Below the pieces are notes generated by a model. That model saw only the letters and a list, made by a program, of their open reading frames with translations. It had not been told where the DNA came from and made no database searches. Below, one piece after another: positions 38,944-47,375 of a stretch of 64,000 bases of DNA; positions within the stretch are counted from its first letter, which is position 1, and each line of letters starts with the position of its first letter. Source of the DNA: Acinetobacter boissieri (GTDB taxonomy: Bacteria; Pseudomonadota; Gammaproteobacteria; Pseudomonadales; Moraxellaceae); assembly GCF_900096955.1 (NCBI RefSeq), contig NZ_FMYL01000007.1:1-64000 (forward strand), written 5' to 3'. The translations under genes were made by a program, and so were the position numbers.

Positions 38944-39807
38944 TTAAAATACTACCGTTTTGTGCCCATCGACAATGATTCGATCTTCTAAGTGACTTCT
39001 TACCGCTCTAGCAAGCACATTACGCTCGACATCTTGACCCAATTCACGCAACTGTTCTACGCTGTACTCATGGCTTACACGTTCGACATCTTGCTCAATA
39101 ATTGGCCCTTGATCTAAATCAGCAGTGACATAATGTGCTGTTGCACCAATCAGCTTCACGCCTTTTTCATAGGCTTGTTTATATGGATTTGCACCCACAA
39201 ATGCAGGTAAAAATGAATGATGAATGTTAATGACCTGCATTGGCCACTTTTCGACAAAGTCGGCACTTAAAATCTGCATATAACGTGCCAATACAAGCAA
39301 ATCATTCCCTTGCATAATTTTGTGAATTTCTGCTTCTGCTTCGACTTTATTGTCTTTATTTACAGCTACAACTGTAAAAGGAATACCAAACTGCTCTACT
39401 GCAACTTTTAATGTGTCATGATTTGAAACAACATGAGTAATTTCACATGGAAGCAAGCCACGTGCATGGCGCCATAACAATTCAAGTAAAGCATGATCTA
39501 CACGTGAAACCAAAATACCTACTTTTTTAAGATCACTTACACAGGCCAAACGCCACTGCATGTCATAACGCCCTGCAACATTCGCTTGAAAAGTTTCTAC
39601 AAGGCCATCTTTTTTGGTCTGCAAATGTTCAATCTCAAATTCAACACGCATGAAGTAGCGGCCACCTTGAGCCTCTGTTGCATATTGATCTAACGCAGTA
39701 ATATTTGCACCTTGATGATATAAAAAACTAGATACAGCCTGAACAATACCGGCCTTATCTTCACAGGTAATCAATAAACGGGCTGTATTTGTCGTGGTCG
39801 TATTCAT
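38944..39807 (-). CDS. purU: Formyltetrahydrofolate deformylase
   Basis: Hydrolyses 10-formyl-THF to formate and THF, balancing one-carbon pools and feeding formate to purine synthesis. The N-terminal ACT domain (RLLITCEDKAGIVQAVSSFL) is followed by the formyl-transferase fold with NIHHSFLPAFVGANPYKQA (catalytic histidine), and DLDQGPIIEQD with the catalytic aspartate. The protein has 287 residues from the ATG at 39807; a GTG at 39822 is a possible alternative start. A TetR-type gene lies 73 bp upstream on the same strand. Confidence 0.94.
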   Translation of the reverse strand: MNTTTTNTARLLITCEDKAGIVQAVSSFLYHQGANITALDQYATEAQGGRYFMRVEFEIEHLQTKKDGLVETFQANVAGRYDMQWRLACVSDLKKVGILVSRVDHALLELLWRHARGLLPCEITHVVSNHDTLKVAVEQFGIPFTVVAVNKDNKVEAEAEIHKIMQGNDLLVLARYMQILSADFVEKWPMQVINIHHSFLPAFVGANPYKQAYEKGVKLIGATAHYVTADLDQGPIIEQDVERVSHEYSVEQLRELGQDVERNVLARAVRSHLEDRIIVDGHKTVVF

Positions 39808-39880
39808 AGGGTGATATATCACTTCTTCAATTTAAAATTGCACTGATTATACGCATCTGATTTTCGCACGCATAGCATTT

Positions 39881-40564
39881 TCATGAAGATTGAGAGACCT
39901 TCGCAAATAGATTTGATTCTTCCATTGATACCAATAGATGTTCATAGGTTTGTCTACTCTCTCCAATCAAGTAAGGAGACTCTAGTAAAACCAACTGACG
40001 TAAAGCAAATAAAGACCATTTTTCTTGCGAGTGGTTATGGCCATTTAAATGTCCAGACATAAATAAAAAGTTAGTCCAATTGGTTAAAATAATCCAAACA
40101 TTAATAATTAAAGCTTCCATTTCTGTCGCTGACATTTTCATAAGGCCTTCATGAATAAATGCCTGATATAACACCTGCACTCGTTGCATAATATTACTCG
40201 CAAATTGCGCATACTCTTGATTAAAATGCTGATCTTTCTCTACTAGACCATAAACATCTCGATGTAAGAAACGATAACTCCACAACTGCTCACTCAATGC
40301 TTTGAAATAAATAATTTTATCATTTGCAGTCACAGCACGGTCTGTTGGCAATGCAAGCATTGCTAGGGTCTGTTGCTGATATTGCTCTGTGAGTGCTTTA
40401 ATAATTTCTTGTTTATTATTATAGTGATAATATAAGTTACCAGGACTCATTTGCAAAGCAGCTGCAATATGATTCGTCGTGACTGCTCGCTCACCTTGCT
40501 CGTTAAATAATACTAAGCTAGTATCTAAGATACGTTGTTTTGTTTTTGATGTTTTTTTCTTCAA
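39881..40564 (-). CDS. TetR family transcriptional regulator
   Basis: A 227-residue regulator. The N-terminal helix-turn-helix (KTKQRILDTSLVLFNEQGER, then MSPGNLYYHYNNKQEIIKAL) is typical of TetR, and a C-terminal helical ligand or dimer domain follows. No ATG fits. The frame is open to a TTG at 40612 but the first residues there look non-native, so I favour TTG at 40564 (or GTG at 40567), which gives LKKKTSKTKQRIL. The targets are unknown; a perfect palindrome at 40876-40891 upstream is a candidate operator. Confidence 0.85.
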   Translation of the reverse strand: MKKKTSKTKQRILDTSLVLFNEQGERAVTTNHIAAALQMSPGNLYYHYNNKQEIIKALTEQYQQQTLAMLALPTDRAVTANDKIIYFKALSEQLWSYRFLHRDVYGLVEKDQHFNQEYAQFASNIMQRVQVLYQAFIHEGLMKMSATEMEALIINVWIILTNWTNFLFMSGHLNGHNHSQEKWSLFALRQLVLLESPYLIGESRQTYEHLLVSMEESNLFAKVSQSS

Positions 40565-40875
40565 CACAACCCAAACCACACACGTTAAAAGCAGATGGTC
40601 TATTATGGTCAATTTTCATAGTTTTATCTAGAATATTTACTCTAAAATATAATACAGTAAACCACCAACCCAAATGATCTCATAAAGATCGTATAAGAAT
40701 AGTTTGATTTTGCTACAATTATTGATTTCTCAATAAAATATACTTGCTCCAATTGTGCATTTCTATTTAAAATGACCCCCAAATCGGGTTAAGTATGGCT
40801 TTTCGTTTATTTTTTATACAAAATATCTCCCATACATGTAGACAGATATATCTAGATTTAATTTTCTTACTGCTC

Positions 40876-40891
40876 ACCATTTTAAAATGGT
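40876..40891. promoter_or_regulatory. Perfect 16-bp palindrome, candidate operator
   Basis: ACCATTTTAAAATGGT is a perfect inverted repeat with no spacer. It lies 51 bp before the rpmB -35 box and about 310 bp upstream of the TetR gene start, a place where a TetR dimer could bind. The link is inferred. Confidence 0.4.
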
Positions 40892-40941
40892 TAAGGCATG
40901 AGCTATTGCACTAGATAATCTGCCATTTTATACAAATATGC

Positions 40942-40970
40942 TTGTCTTTTAATCGCATTTTTGATATAAA
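40942..40970 (+). promoter_or_regulatory. Promoter of rpmB-rpmG
   Basis: TTGTCT (40942-40947), a 17-bp spacer and TATAAA (40965-40970), followed by a GC discriminator (ACGCCCC). The leader to the rpmB ATG is about 75 nt. Confidence 0.7.
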
Positions 40971-41050
40971 ACGCCCCTTGAATAAATTCAATCTGTTTGT
41001 TTTATGACTGGCCACAGGTTTGCTGTTGGCTAAATCAATGGAGTTCCACC

Positions 41051-41287
41051 ATGTCTAAGGTTTGCCAAGTTACCGGCAAGCGTCCAGTCGTTGGTAACAA
41101 CGTCTCACACGCAAACAACAAAACCAAGCGCCGGTTCGAGCCGAACCTGCATCACCACCGTTTTTGGTTAGAAAGCGAAAAGCGTTTCGTACGTCTTCGT
41201 TTAACCACTAAAGGTATGCGTATTATCGACAAAAAGGGCATTGAAAAGGTTGTAGCAGATCTTCGTGCTCAAGGCCAAAAGATCTAA
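41051..41287 (+). CDS. rpmB: 50S ribosomal protein L28
   Basis: A 78-residue protein, [20 protein letters not shown] and [14 protein letters not shown]. Only one cysteine is present, so it is the zinc-free type. The frame opens 18 codons earlier; the ATG at 41051, after GGAG, is the family start. It is paired with rpmG 12 bp downstream, as is usual. Confidence 0.98.
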   Translation: MSKVCQVTGKRPVVGNNVSHANNKTKRRFEPNLHHHRFWLESEKRFVRLRLTTKGMRIIDKKGIEKVVADLRAQGQKI

Positions 41288-41299
41288 GGAGTCATTGCA

Positions 41300-41455
41300 A
41301 TGCGTGACAAAATTCGCCTAGTTTCTTCTGCGGGTACAGGTTATTTCTACACGACTACGAAGAACAAACGTACAATGCCGGAAAAAATGGAAATCAAAAA
41401 GTTTGATCCAAAAATCCGTCAACACGTAATTTTCAAAGAAGCTAAAATCAAATAA
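41300..41455 (+). CDS. rpmG: 50S ribosomal protein L33
   Basis: A 51-residue protein, [20 protein letters not shown], then [17 protein letters not shown]. It has no cysteines, so it is the zinc-free form. The ATG follows AAGGAG. It ends at the terminator at 41469. Confidence 0.97.
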
Positions 41456-41468
41456 TTTTAGTTTTTTT

Positions 41469-41499
41469 AAAAACGACTCCTTTTGGGGTCGTTTTTTTT
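41469..41499 (+). terminator. Terminator of rpmB-rpmG
   Basis: AAACGACTCC and GGGGTCGTTT pair around TTTT and are followed by a run of T. It lies 14 bp after the rpmG stop. Confidence 0.9.
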
Positions 41500-41571
41500 G
41501 CCTTTTATATTACACTTCTATATATCATCATTTTTAGCTTTTTATTGTGTCAGTTTTTGGGGAGTCAGCTT

Positions 41572-43284
41572 GTGCCACATGATGTTGATCTAATTATATT
41601 ACTCGCGATTGGTTTTGGTCTTGCACTTGTTTTTGGATATCTTGCTGCACGGCTAAGGCTACCCCCTTTGGTTGGTTATTTAATTGCAGGGATTATTATT
41701 AGCCCTAATACACCGGGTATGGTTGGAGATGTATCACTTGCCAACCAATTGGCTGAGCTTGGTGTGATGTTTCTAATGTTTGGTGTAGGTATGCACTTTT
41801 CATTAAAAGATTTACTTGAAGTCAAAAGAATTGCTTTACCTGGTGCCATCTTGCAAATTACTGTGGCCACTTTACTTGGCATTACAGTTTCTATGTTGTG
41901 GGGATGGCCATTTGGAAGCGCATTAGTCTTCGGGTTATGTTTATCTTGTGCAAGTACAGTGGTGTTACTCAAAGCGCTAGGCGATAAAGGATTACTTTCT
42001 TCAGTCAATGGCAAAATTGCGGTCGGTTGGTTATTGGTCGAAGACCTCATGATGGTTATTGTGTTGGTATTACTCCCTGCAATTTCAGTTTTACTCGGTG
42101 GTAAACATATAGATACCCACGGACCTCAACATGCCATTTGGCTCACGATTTTAATCACACTACTTAAAGTCAGTGGCTTTATTGCGTTCATGCTCATTAT
42201 TGGTAAACGTTTAATTCCTGCAATTATGCAATTTGTAGCACGACTTGGTTCAAGAGAGTTATTTACCCTCACAGTGGTGGCTTGTGCTGTATCAATCGCT
42301 TACGGTGCTTACGCTGTATTTGGTGTATCTATGGCACTTGGAGCATTTTTCGCGGGTATGGTAGTAAAAGAGTCTGACTTTTGTCATCGTGCTGAAGAGG
42401 AAACCCTACCATTACGTGAAATTTTTGCCATTTTATTCTTTGTTTCTGTTGGTATGCTCTTTGACCCACATATTTTAATTGAAAAACCACTACATATTTT
42501 AGCTGTTGTTGCCATTATTGTGGCGGGAAAAACAATTGCGGCCATGGCATTGGTGTTATTTTTTCGCTATCCACTCAATACAGCACTCACCGTCGGAGCA
42601 AGTTTGGCACAAATTGGAGAGTTTTCTTTTATTTTGGCCGCCCTTGGTATCTCTTTAGGTCTACTCACGACTGAAGCACAAAACTTGATTTTAGCAGGTG
42701 CATTGTTTTCAATTACACTCAACTCATTTATGTTTACTGCGATAGAACCTGTGCAACAATGGATTCGTGGCCGTTCATCTTTAGCTCGCTTACTTGAACG
42801 CAGCAGCGATCCTCTCGCAATGTTGCCAGATGCCGTTGATCAAAACTATTTACGTGATCAAGTGGTCATGATTGGTTATGGTGAAGTTGGGCGCCGTATT
42901 ACACAAAAATTGATAGAGCAACATATTAAAGTCGTGATTGCTGAAGAGAATCGAGAGATTGTTGAAGACTTACGAGATAAAGATATTGCTGCTGTGTGTG
43001 GTGTTGCAACCGAACCAAGTGTACTCATTCAAGCACACATTCAACATGCACGATTAGTAGTCATTTCACCCATGGATATTTTAGATATTCACCGTATTGT
43101 AGATATTTCAAAACAGTTGAATCCAGCAATTGAAGTACTATTATGTGCTGAAAATAAAGAAGAAGCTGAAGTCATTCGTACAGATGATGTAGGTCAGGTG
43201 TTTTATGCAAAAGAGCAAATGGCAATAAATATGAGCCAATATATTTTAAAACATATTGATGCAGCCCACCAAAAAGGCCATTAA
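41572..43284 (+). CDS. ybaL: CPA2-family cation/proton antiporter, YbaL type
   Basis: A 570-residue inner-membrane antiporter with about 12 hydrophobic helices (residues 8-400) and a cytosolic RCK-N/TrkA-N domain (VVMIGYGEVGRRI). The text follows remembered E. coli YbaL closely: PLVGYLIAGIIISPNTPG, AELGVMFLMFGVGMHFSLKD, GWLLVEDLMMVIVLVLLPA and ESDFCHRAEEETLPLR. Potassium or another monovalent cation is the likely substrate. The start is GTG at 41572, eight bases after GGGGAG; a TTG at 41545 is in frame but has no ribosome-binding site. No KefFG-like ancillary gene lies next to it. Confidence 0.93.
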   Translation: MPHDVDLIILLAIGFGLALVFGYLAARLRLPPLVGYLIAGIIISPNTPGMVGDVSLANQLAELGVMFLMFGVGMHFSLKDLLEVKRIALPGAILQITVATLLGITVSMLWGWPFGSALVFGLCLSCASTVVLLKALGDKGLLSSVNGKIAVGWLLVEDLMMVIVLVLLPAISVLLGGKHIDTHGPQHAIWLTILITLLKVSGFIAFMLIIGKRLIPAIMQFVARLGSRELFTLTVVACAVSIAYGAYAVFGVSMALGAFFAGMVVKESDFCHRAEEETLPLREIFAILFFVSVGMLFDPHILIEKPLHILAVVAIIVAGKTIAAMALVLFFRYPLNTALTVGASLAQIGEFSFILAALGISLGLLTTEAQNLILAGALFSITLNSFMFTAIEPVQQWIRGRSSLARLLERSSDPLAMLPDAVDQNYLRDQVVMIGYGEVGRRITQKLIEQHIKVVIAEENREIVEDLRDKDIAAVCGVATEPSVLIQAHIQHARLVVISPMDILDIHRIVDISKQLNPAIEVLLCAENKEEAEVIRTDDVGQVFYAKEQMAINMSQYILKHIDAAHQKGH

Positions 43285-43299
43285 AATTTAATATAAGCA

Positions 43300-43335
43300 T
43301 GTAAAAAATGCGCTATAAAGGCGCATTTTTTACAT
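43300..43335. terminator. Bidirectional terminator
   Basis: TGTAAAAAATGCGC and GCGCATTTTTTACA pair perfectly (14 bp) around a seven-base loop. It separates convergent ybaL and the small gene at 43338. Confidence 0.92.
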
Positions 43336-43337
43336 CA

Positions 43338-43619
43338 TTAGCTAAAGTATTGTGGTTGTTCATCGACAATTTCAGCATTGATTTGATTCATTTGTTTTTC
43401 AAGCAAACTAAAGAGCGCAGCTTGCACCATATTTTGCGCCACACTACCTGCTTGATCGCCAAGTATAGCTTTAACTTCGTCATTAAATTGAATTGTCATC
43501 AGAGGCGCTTTTTCCGAGTCTGCATTACGTAACGCAAGCTCTCCGCTTTCAAGTTGTACTAACTCAAGCACAGCCTCTTGACTACCAAAAAGTTCTTTGA
43601 GTTGCTGTTGAATAGACAT
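43338..43619 (-). CDS. Small conserved-looking protein of unknown function
   Basis: A 93-residue, acidic, soluble protein (residues such as QEAVLELVQLESGELALRNA and FNDEVKAILGD). No motif was recognised. The start is firm: ATG at 43619 has the strong AGGAGGTG site just before it. It ends exactly at the terminator and lies 108 bp after the DUF6586 gene, so it is the last gene of the minus-strand run from slyX. Confidence 0.75.
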   Translation of the reverse strand: MSIQQQLKELFGSQEAVLELVQLESGELALRNADSEKAPLMTIQFNDEVKAILGDQAGSVAQNMVQAALFSLLEKQMNQINAEIVDEQPQYFS

Positions 43620-43727
43620 TTCACCTCCTAGTACACCGTGATTACCGGTGCATTGCTTAAGCCTTAGACTAACCTATATCTGGGATCAAAAGTAAAATTT
43701 CAAGTGCGTATTTGCATTATTTTATGA

Positions 43728-44234
43728 TTAGAACTCAACCATTTCATCTCGAAAGCCATTAATCAGATGCATCAATTGCTGATACCAATCCCTTAAGATT
43801 GTCGTATCGGGCAACCAAGATTGCGGACCTTGGGTAACTTTAATAATCAAATGTGATGATGTATCTTGCTCTGCCTGTGGCTGAGTTGGCTCTGGACTAT
43901 ATTGACACATACGATAAGCATGATTTAATTCAGCCAAGAAACCATCTTTTGAAAGTTGTTTGAGTACTGAGATTTCAGGAGATACCTGCCCTTTTTCAGC
44001 CATTTTTTGTTCAATAGATTGGAGTGTAGGTTGTATGTCTGGTAAACGATAATAACGCACCAACTCTTGCAAAAATGCTAAAACAGCACCTTGCAAATGG
44101 AATACAACAGCTTCTTTATGGCCTTGGGCTTGCTGTATATTGTCACATAGTGTTTCTGCCTGCACACAGCCTAACCGTGCAAAATACAATTTTTGGTTGG
44201 TACGGTCTGCATGATAACGTGCCACTCTAGACAT
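43728..44234 (-). CDS. DUF6586 family protein
   Basis: A 168-residue soluble protein. The N-terminus (HADRTNQKLYFARLG), EAVVFHLQGAVLAFLQELVR, and the C-terminal LRDWYQQLMHLINGFRDEM fit my memory of a Pseudomonas/Acinetobacter family listed as DUF6586, whose function is unknown. It starts at ATG 44234 after GAGGAG. It lies between an RRM protein and the small 93-residue protein. Confidence 0.7.
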   Translation of the reverse strand: MSRVARYHADRTNQKLYFARLGCVQAETLCDNIQQAQGHKEAVVFHLQGAVLAFLQELVRYYRLPDIQPTLQSIEQKMAEKGQVSPEISVLKQLSKDGFLAELNHAYRMCQYSPEPTQPQAEQDTSSHLIIKVTQGPQSWLPDTTILRDWYQQLMHLINGFRDEMVEF

Positions 44235-44269
44235 AACTACTCCTCAAATACGTATAATTTGTGCAAATG

Positions 44270-44509
44270 TTATTCAGTAGCAGCCTTTACACGTATACCA
44301 ATGCCTTTCACTCTTAAAGTATTCAAGCCTTTAATGGCTTTTACAGCATCACGACCATGAGGCATTTCTACAAAACCAAAGCCTTTTGATTTTCCAGTGG
44401 CTTGATCTAAGACCACAGCGCATGCTTCTACTTCACCAAAAGGAAGAAATAACTCACGAAGCTCAGCTTCTGTCACTGATCGTTCTAAATTACGTACTAA
44501 AATTTTCAT
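44270..44509 (-). CDS. RNA-recognition-motif (RRM) protein
   Basis: A 79-residue single RRM domain. RNP2 is ILVRNL and RNP1 is KGFGFVEM, with two aromatic residues at the RNA-contact positions. Such short RRM proteins are common in cyanobacteria and scattered in gammaproteobacteria; they bind single-stranded RNA. The start is ATG at 44509 (a GTG at 44518 is in frame). It is near a UvrD-type helicase and the DUF6586 gene on the same strand. No target is known. Confidence 0.9.
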   Translation of the reverse strand: MKILVRNLERSVTEAELRELFLPFGEVEACAVVLDQATGKSKGFGFVEMPHGRDAVKAIKGLNTLRVKGIGIRVKAATE

Positions 44510-44568
44510 ATCATTCACTCAATTTGCTTGAGACTGACAAAGCAGATCTCGAAAAATAGCGGTGCAGT

Positions 44569-46551
44569 TTAATCTAAATCTAAGTCAAATGAGATTTTTT
44601 TTACACCATTTGCAGATGCTTTTTGCAAACCATGATTCATAGATGTTCGTTGATGCACTTTAACATCAACCAAATCACTCGGAAAATCATTTAAAAAATA
44701 ACCACTCACATGACGACCTTGATCATCTTGCAGATCATAACTCCAACTCACAGATTCATGTTTAGTCAAAATCAGCTCATGTCTTGCACGTGTTAGAGCA
44801 ACATACAAAACACGGCGCTCTTCTTCAACGGCATCAAAATCACCCTGTGTCCGCGCATGTGGATAAAAACCCACTGATAAATGAGGCACATAACATACAT
44901 TTTCTTCTAAGCCTTTGGCTGAATGGATCGTGGTAAGTGTCACAATATCTTCAACAATGGCTTGCTTTACATCTGCAATAGAAATTGGCTCAAGTACATA
45001 TTCTTCTAAAAACTGGGCGAGATGTTGATGCTTGCTTGCCAGTTGCTCTACTAACTTAAAGTCTTTTTGGCGTTTTGACCAATCTTGTTGATATTTTTCT
45101 TCAAGTTGCGCCGTTAATAACCCTACAGCCAAAACCATACAAGTTTCAACCTGCGTAGTGAGATCTGCTAGTTGCCTTAAACCATCAACCGCTTGAGTCG
45201 GAATTTTGTTAACCTTAGAGGCAAGATAGTCGCAACATTCGGTTAAACTCGTATACGTGTTCATGTGTAGCGCAATTTTACTCGCACCAACATCACCAAT
45301 ACCATTCCATAAAGTTAAAAAGCGCATCCAAGCAATATCATCTTTAACATTAATTACCACTCTGAGCATACTCAATACATCTTTAACATGTGCCGACTCT
45401 AATAACTTTGCCCCACCAATAAATCGATAAGGAATAGACATAGCAATGAAAGCACGTTCAATATGGCGTGCCGCATATGCTGAACGCACAAGTACCATGT
45501 GCTCATGCCATGATGTATTATTATCATGATGTCGTGTATAGATATCTTGAGCAATCCAACTGGCTTCTTCAAATTCGTTACTAAATAAATGAAATTGTGG
45601 CGTACTCTGAGTTTTGCGATGGGCAACTAAAGATTTATTATATGCAATCTCACTTTGCCCTAACAACCAATTTGAAACATCTAAAATTTGTTGTGTGGAA
45701 CGATAGTTCTTTTCGAGTTTATACACCGTAGCATTGGGGACATGGCTTTTAAATCGATGAATATTTTCAAAATCTGCACCTCTAAAGCCATAAATAGACT
45801 GAGCATCATCACCCACACAAAAAATTTGAGAATGGCTAATCAAAGGCTCCAGTATCGCCCATTGTAAGGGGTTGGTATCTTGCATTTCATCCACTAAAAA
45901 CACATGATGCTGTTGTACAACCGATGCTAAAAATGCAGGTGACTGATGTAAGTGTGTGGCAACCACTGCCAAAATATCATCATAATCAAAAAAACCACTA
46001 CGATGCTTACGCACTTCATATGCTTTCATTACTTCAGCAATCTGTTGTTTCTGATTGATGACTTCTGGTAATAATTTTTCAATGGCTTCTGAAAGCTTAC
46101 AGCGTGTATTCCGAGCAAAAGAATAAATATCACACAGCTGCGCAGCTTTGGGCAGTGCATTATCTTTTCCTTTACCACGCAGTAAACGAAATATCATCAC
46201 TTGGTCATCGCGGTCAATCACTGTAAATTGCCCCAAACCTAATGCTTTACTATGACGGCGTAATAAGGAAATACAAAATGTATGAAAAGTAGAAGCTCGT
46301 AGTCCTTGAGCACTCTCCCCTAAATATTGCTCAACACGTGTGACAATTTCACTGGCTGCTCTACGAGTAAATGTCAAAATTTGTACATTTCTTGCAGGTA
46401 AGCCTTGAGCAATTAAATATGCTGCACGTGAAATAATCGTTTTTGTTTTACCGCAGCCTGCACCAGCCAATACTAAACAGTGAGCTTGATCTGTTGTAAC
46501 AGCCATACGCTGTTGCTCATTTAATTCGGACAACAACTGCTCTAATGTCAT
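44569..46551 (-). CDS. UvrD/Rep family ATP-dependent helicase
   Basis: A 660-residue superfamily 1A DNA helicase. Motif I GAGCGKT is at 30-36. Motif II reads LVDEMQDTN, then GDDAQSIYGFRGA (motif III), NYRSTQ (motif IV), TIHSAKGLE (motif V) and VALTRARHEL (motif VI). It is slightly shorter than Rep and UvrD (670-720) and has no UvrD C-terminal Tudor-like tail. It could be Rep or another replication-repair helicase; which one cannot be told here. ATG 46551 follows GGAA. Confidence 0.92.
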   Translation of the reverse strand: MTLEQLLSELNEQQRMAVTTDQAHCLVLAGAGCGKTKTIISRAAYLIAQGLPARNVQILTFTRRAASEIVTRVEQYLGESAQGLRASTFHTFCISLLRRHSKALGLGQFTVIDRDDQVMIFRLLRGKGKDNALPKAAQLCDIYSFARNTRCKLSEAIEKLLPEVINQKQQIAEVMKAYEVRKHRSGFFDYDDILAVVATHLHQSPAFLASVVQQHHVFLVDEMQDTNPLQWAILEPLISHSQIFCVGDDAQSIYGFRGADFENIHRFKSHVPNATVYKLEKNYRSTQQILDVSNWLLGQSEIAYNKSLVAHRKTQSTPQFHLFSNEFEEASWIAQDIYTRHHDNNTSWHEHMVLVRSAYAARHIERAFIAMSIPYRFIGGAKLLESAHVKDVLSMLRVVINVKDDIAWMRFLTLWNGIGDVGASKIALHMNTYTSLTECCDYLASKVNKIPTQAVDGLRQLADLTTQVETCMVLAVGLLTAQLEEKYQQDWSKRQKDFKLVEQLASKHQHLAQFLEEYVLEPISIADVKQAIVEDIVTLTTIHSAKGLEENVCYVPHLSVGFYPHARTQGDFDAVEEERRVLYVALTRARHELILTKHESVSWSYDLQDDQGRHVSGYFLNDFPSDLVDVKVHQRTSMNHGLQKASANGVKKISFDLDLD

Positions 46552-46586
46552 GTAGTATTCCTTACTGAGGGCTGTACAGCAGTGAC

Positions 46587-47342
46587 TTACTTAGCCCAGC
46601 CAATTTCTTTTGCAGTCACTGCACCCACTTTGGTTTGCTCTAAATTTTGTGGCATTTTACTTTGCTGAGGTGTGATTGGAATATAACCTGCCATGAGCTC
46701 TGCCATATGTTGTGGCAATAATGGCTGTTGTTGTAAATCAGCATAACCATTGGGGTAAATCGGTTGCCCTGTACTTAAATCATATTTATCTGTTGCACCA
46801 AATGCATGCAGTAACTCGTGTGCAATCACGACTTCATTTTGTGCATTTTGCTGCGGATCTGAAAATAAATTCACACTACCAATACGCCCTCGCTCTAAAG
46901 CAGTGGAGTGCACAAGTCGTTGCCGTGTTTTTGGTGAGTAATAATTTAAATATAGTACGACTGTCGCTGTAGGGTCTACAGATGACTGTTGTTGCCATGC
47001 ATAGTAACGAAATTTCAGACTCCACCATATACTTTGCCAAATACCACCCTGTGTCGGTACAGTAGGCGGCAACACTTGCAATGGTCGTCCGAGTAACATT
47101 AAAAAATGTGTATTTTGCCCATATTGCTGCGCACTTTGTCTGAGGTAACTCGAAATTTCTCCAAACTGATACTGTTGTAACTGCTGAATATAGGCTTGAG
47201 TTTCTGCTGTACCATCAGCATTTATTGGATGTAACAATACAGCAATAGGGCGAGTCCAATTTTGATTTTGATCTCGCCATGCATCTACCACTACATATAA
47301 TAAAATTGCTAATAAGATCGCAATTCTAGCTTTTTTCCACAT
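46587..47342 (-). CDS. Putative membrane-anchored metzincin-type metalloprotease
   Basis: A 251-residue protein with an N-terminal membrane anchor (about residues 6-20, ILLAILLYVVV) and a soluble, presumably periplasmic, body. The sequence AHELLHAFGATDKYD gives HExxHxxGxxD at H175-D185, the extended zinc motif of metzincins with aspartate as third ligand. A methionine-containing turn (MAELMAGYIPI) lies about 40 residues later. I do not recognise the family. The substrate is unknown. It lies between topA and the helicase on the same strand. No strong ribosome-binding site precedes the ATG at 47342. Confidence 0.65.
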   Translation of the reverse strand: MWKKARIAILLAILLYVVVDAWRDQNQNWTRPIAVLLHPINADGTAETQAYIQQLQQYQFGEISSYLRQSAQQYGQNTHFLMLLGRPLQVLPPTVPTQGGIWQSIWWSLKFRYYAWQQQSSVDPTATVVLYLNYYSPKTRQRLVHSTALERGRIGSVNLFSDPQQNAQNEVVIAHELLHAFGATDKYDLSTGQPIYPNGYADLQQQPLLPQHMAELMAGYIPITPQQSKMPQNLEQTKVGAVTAKEIGWAK

Positions 47343-47375
47343 ACGATCTTATTCTCAATATGTTATTTAAGACAC

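Larger units (their letters stand above)
40565..41050. other. Intergenic region between the TetR gene and rpmB
   Basis: About 480 bp of very AT-rich DNA between divergent genes. It holds a perfect palindrome (40876-40891), a smaller one, AGATATATCT (40844-40853), and the rpmB promoter (40942-40970). No convincing open frame or RNA gene was seen in the rest. Confidence 0.6.
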
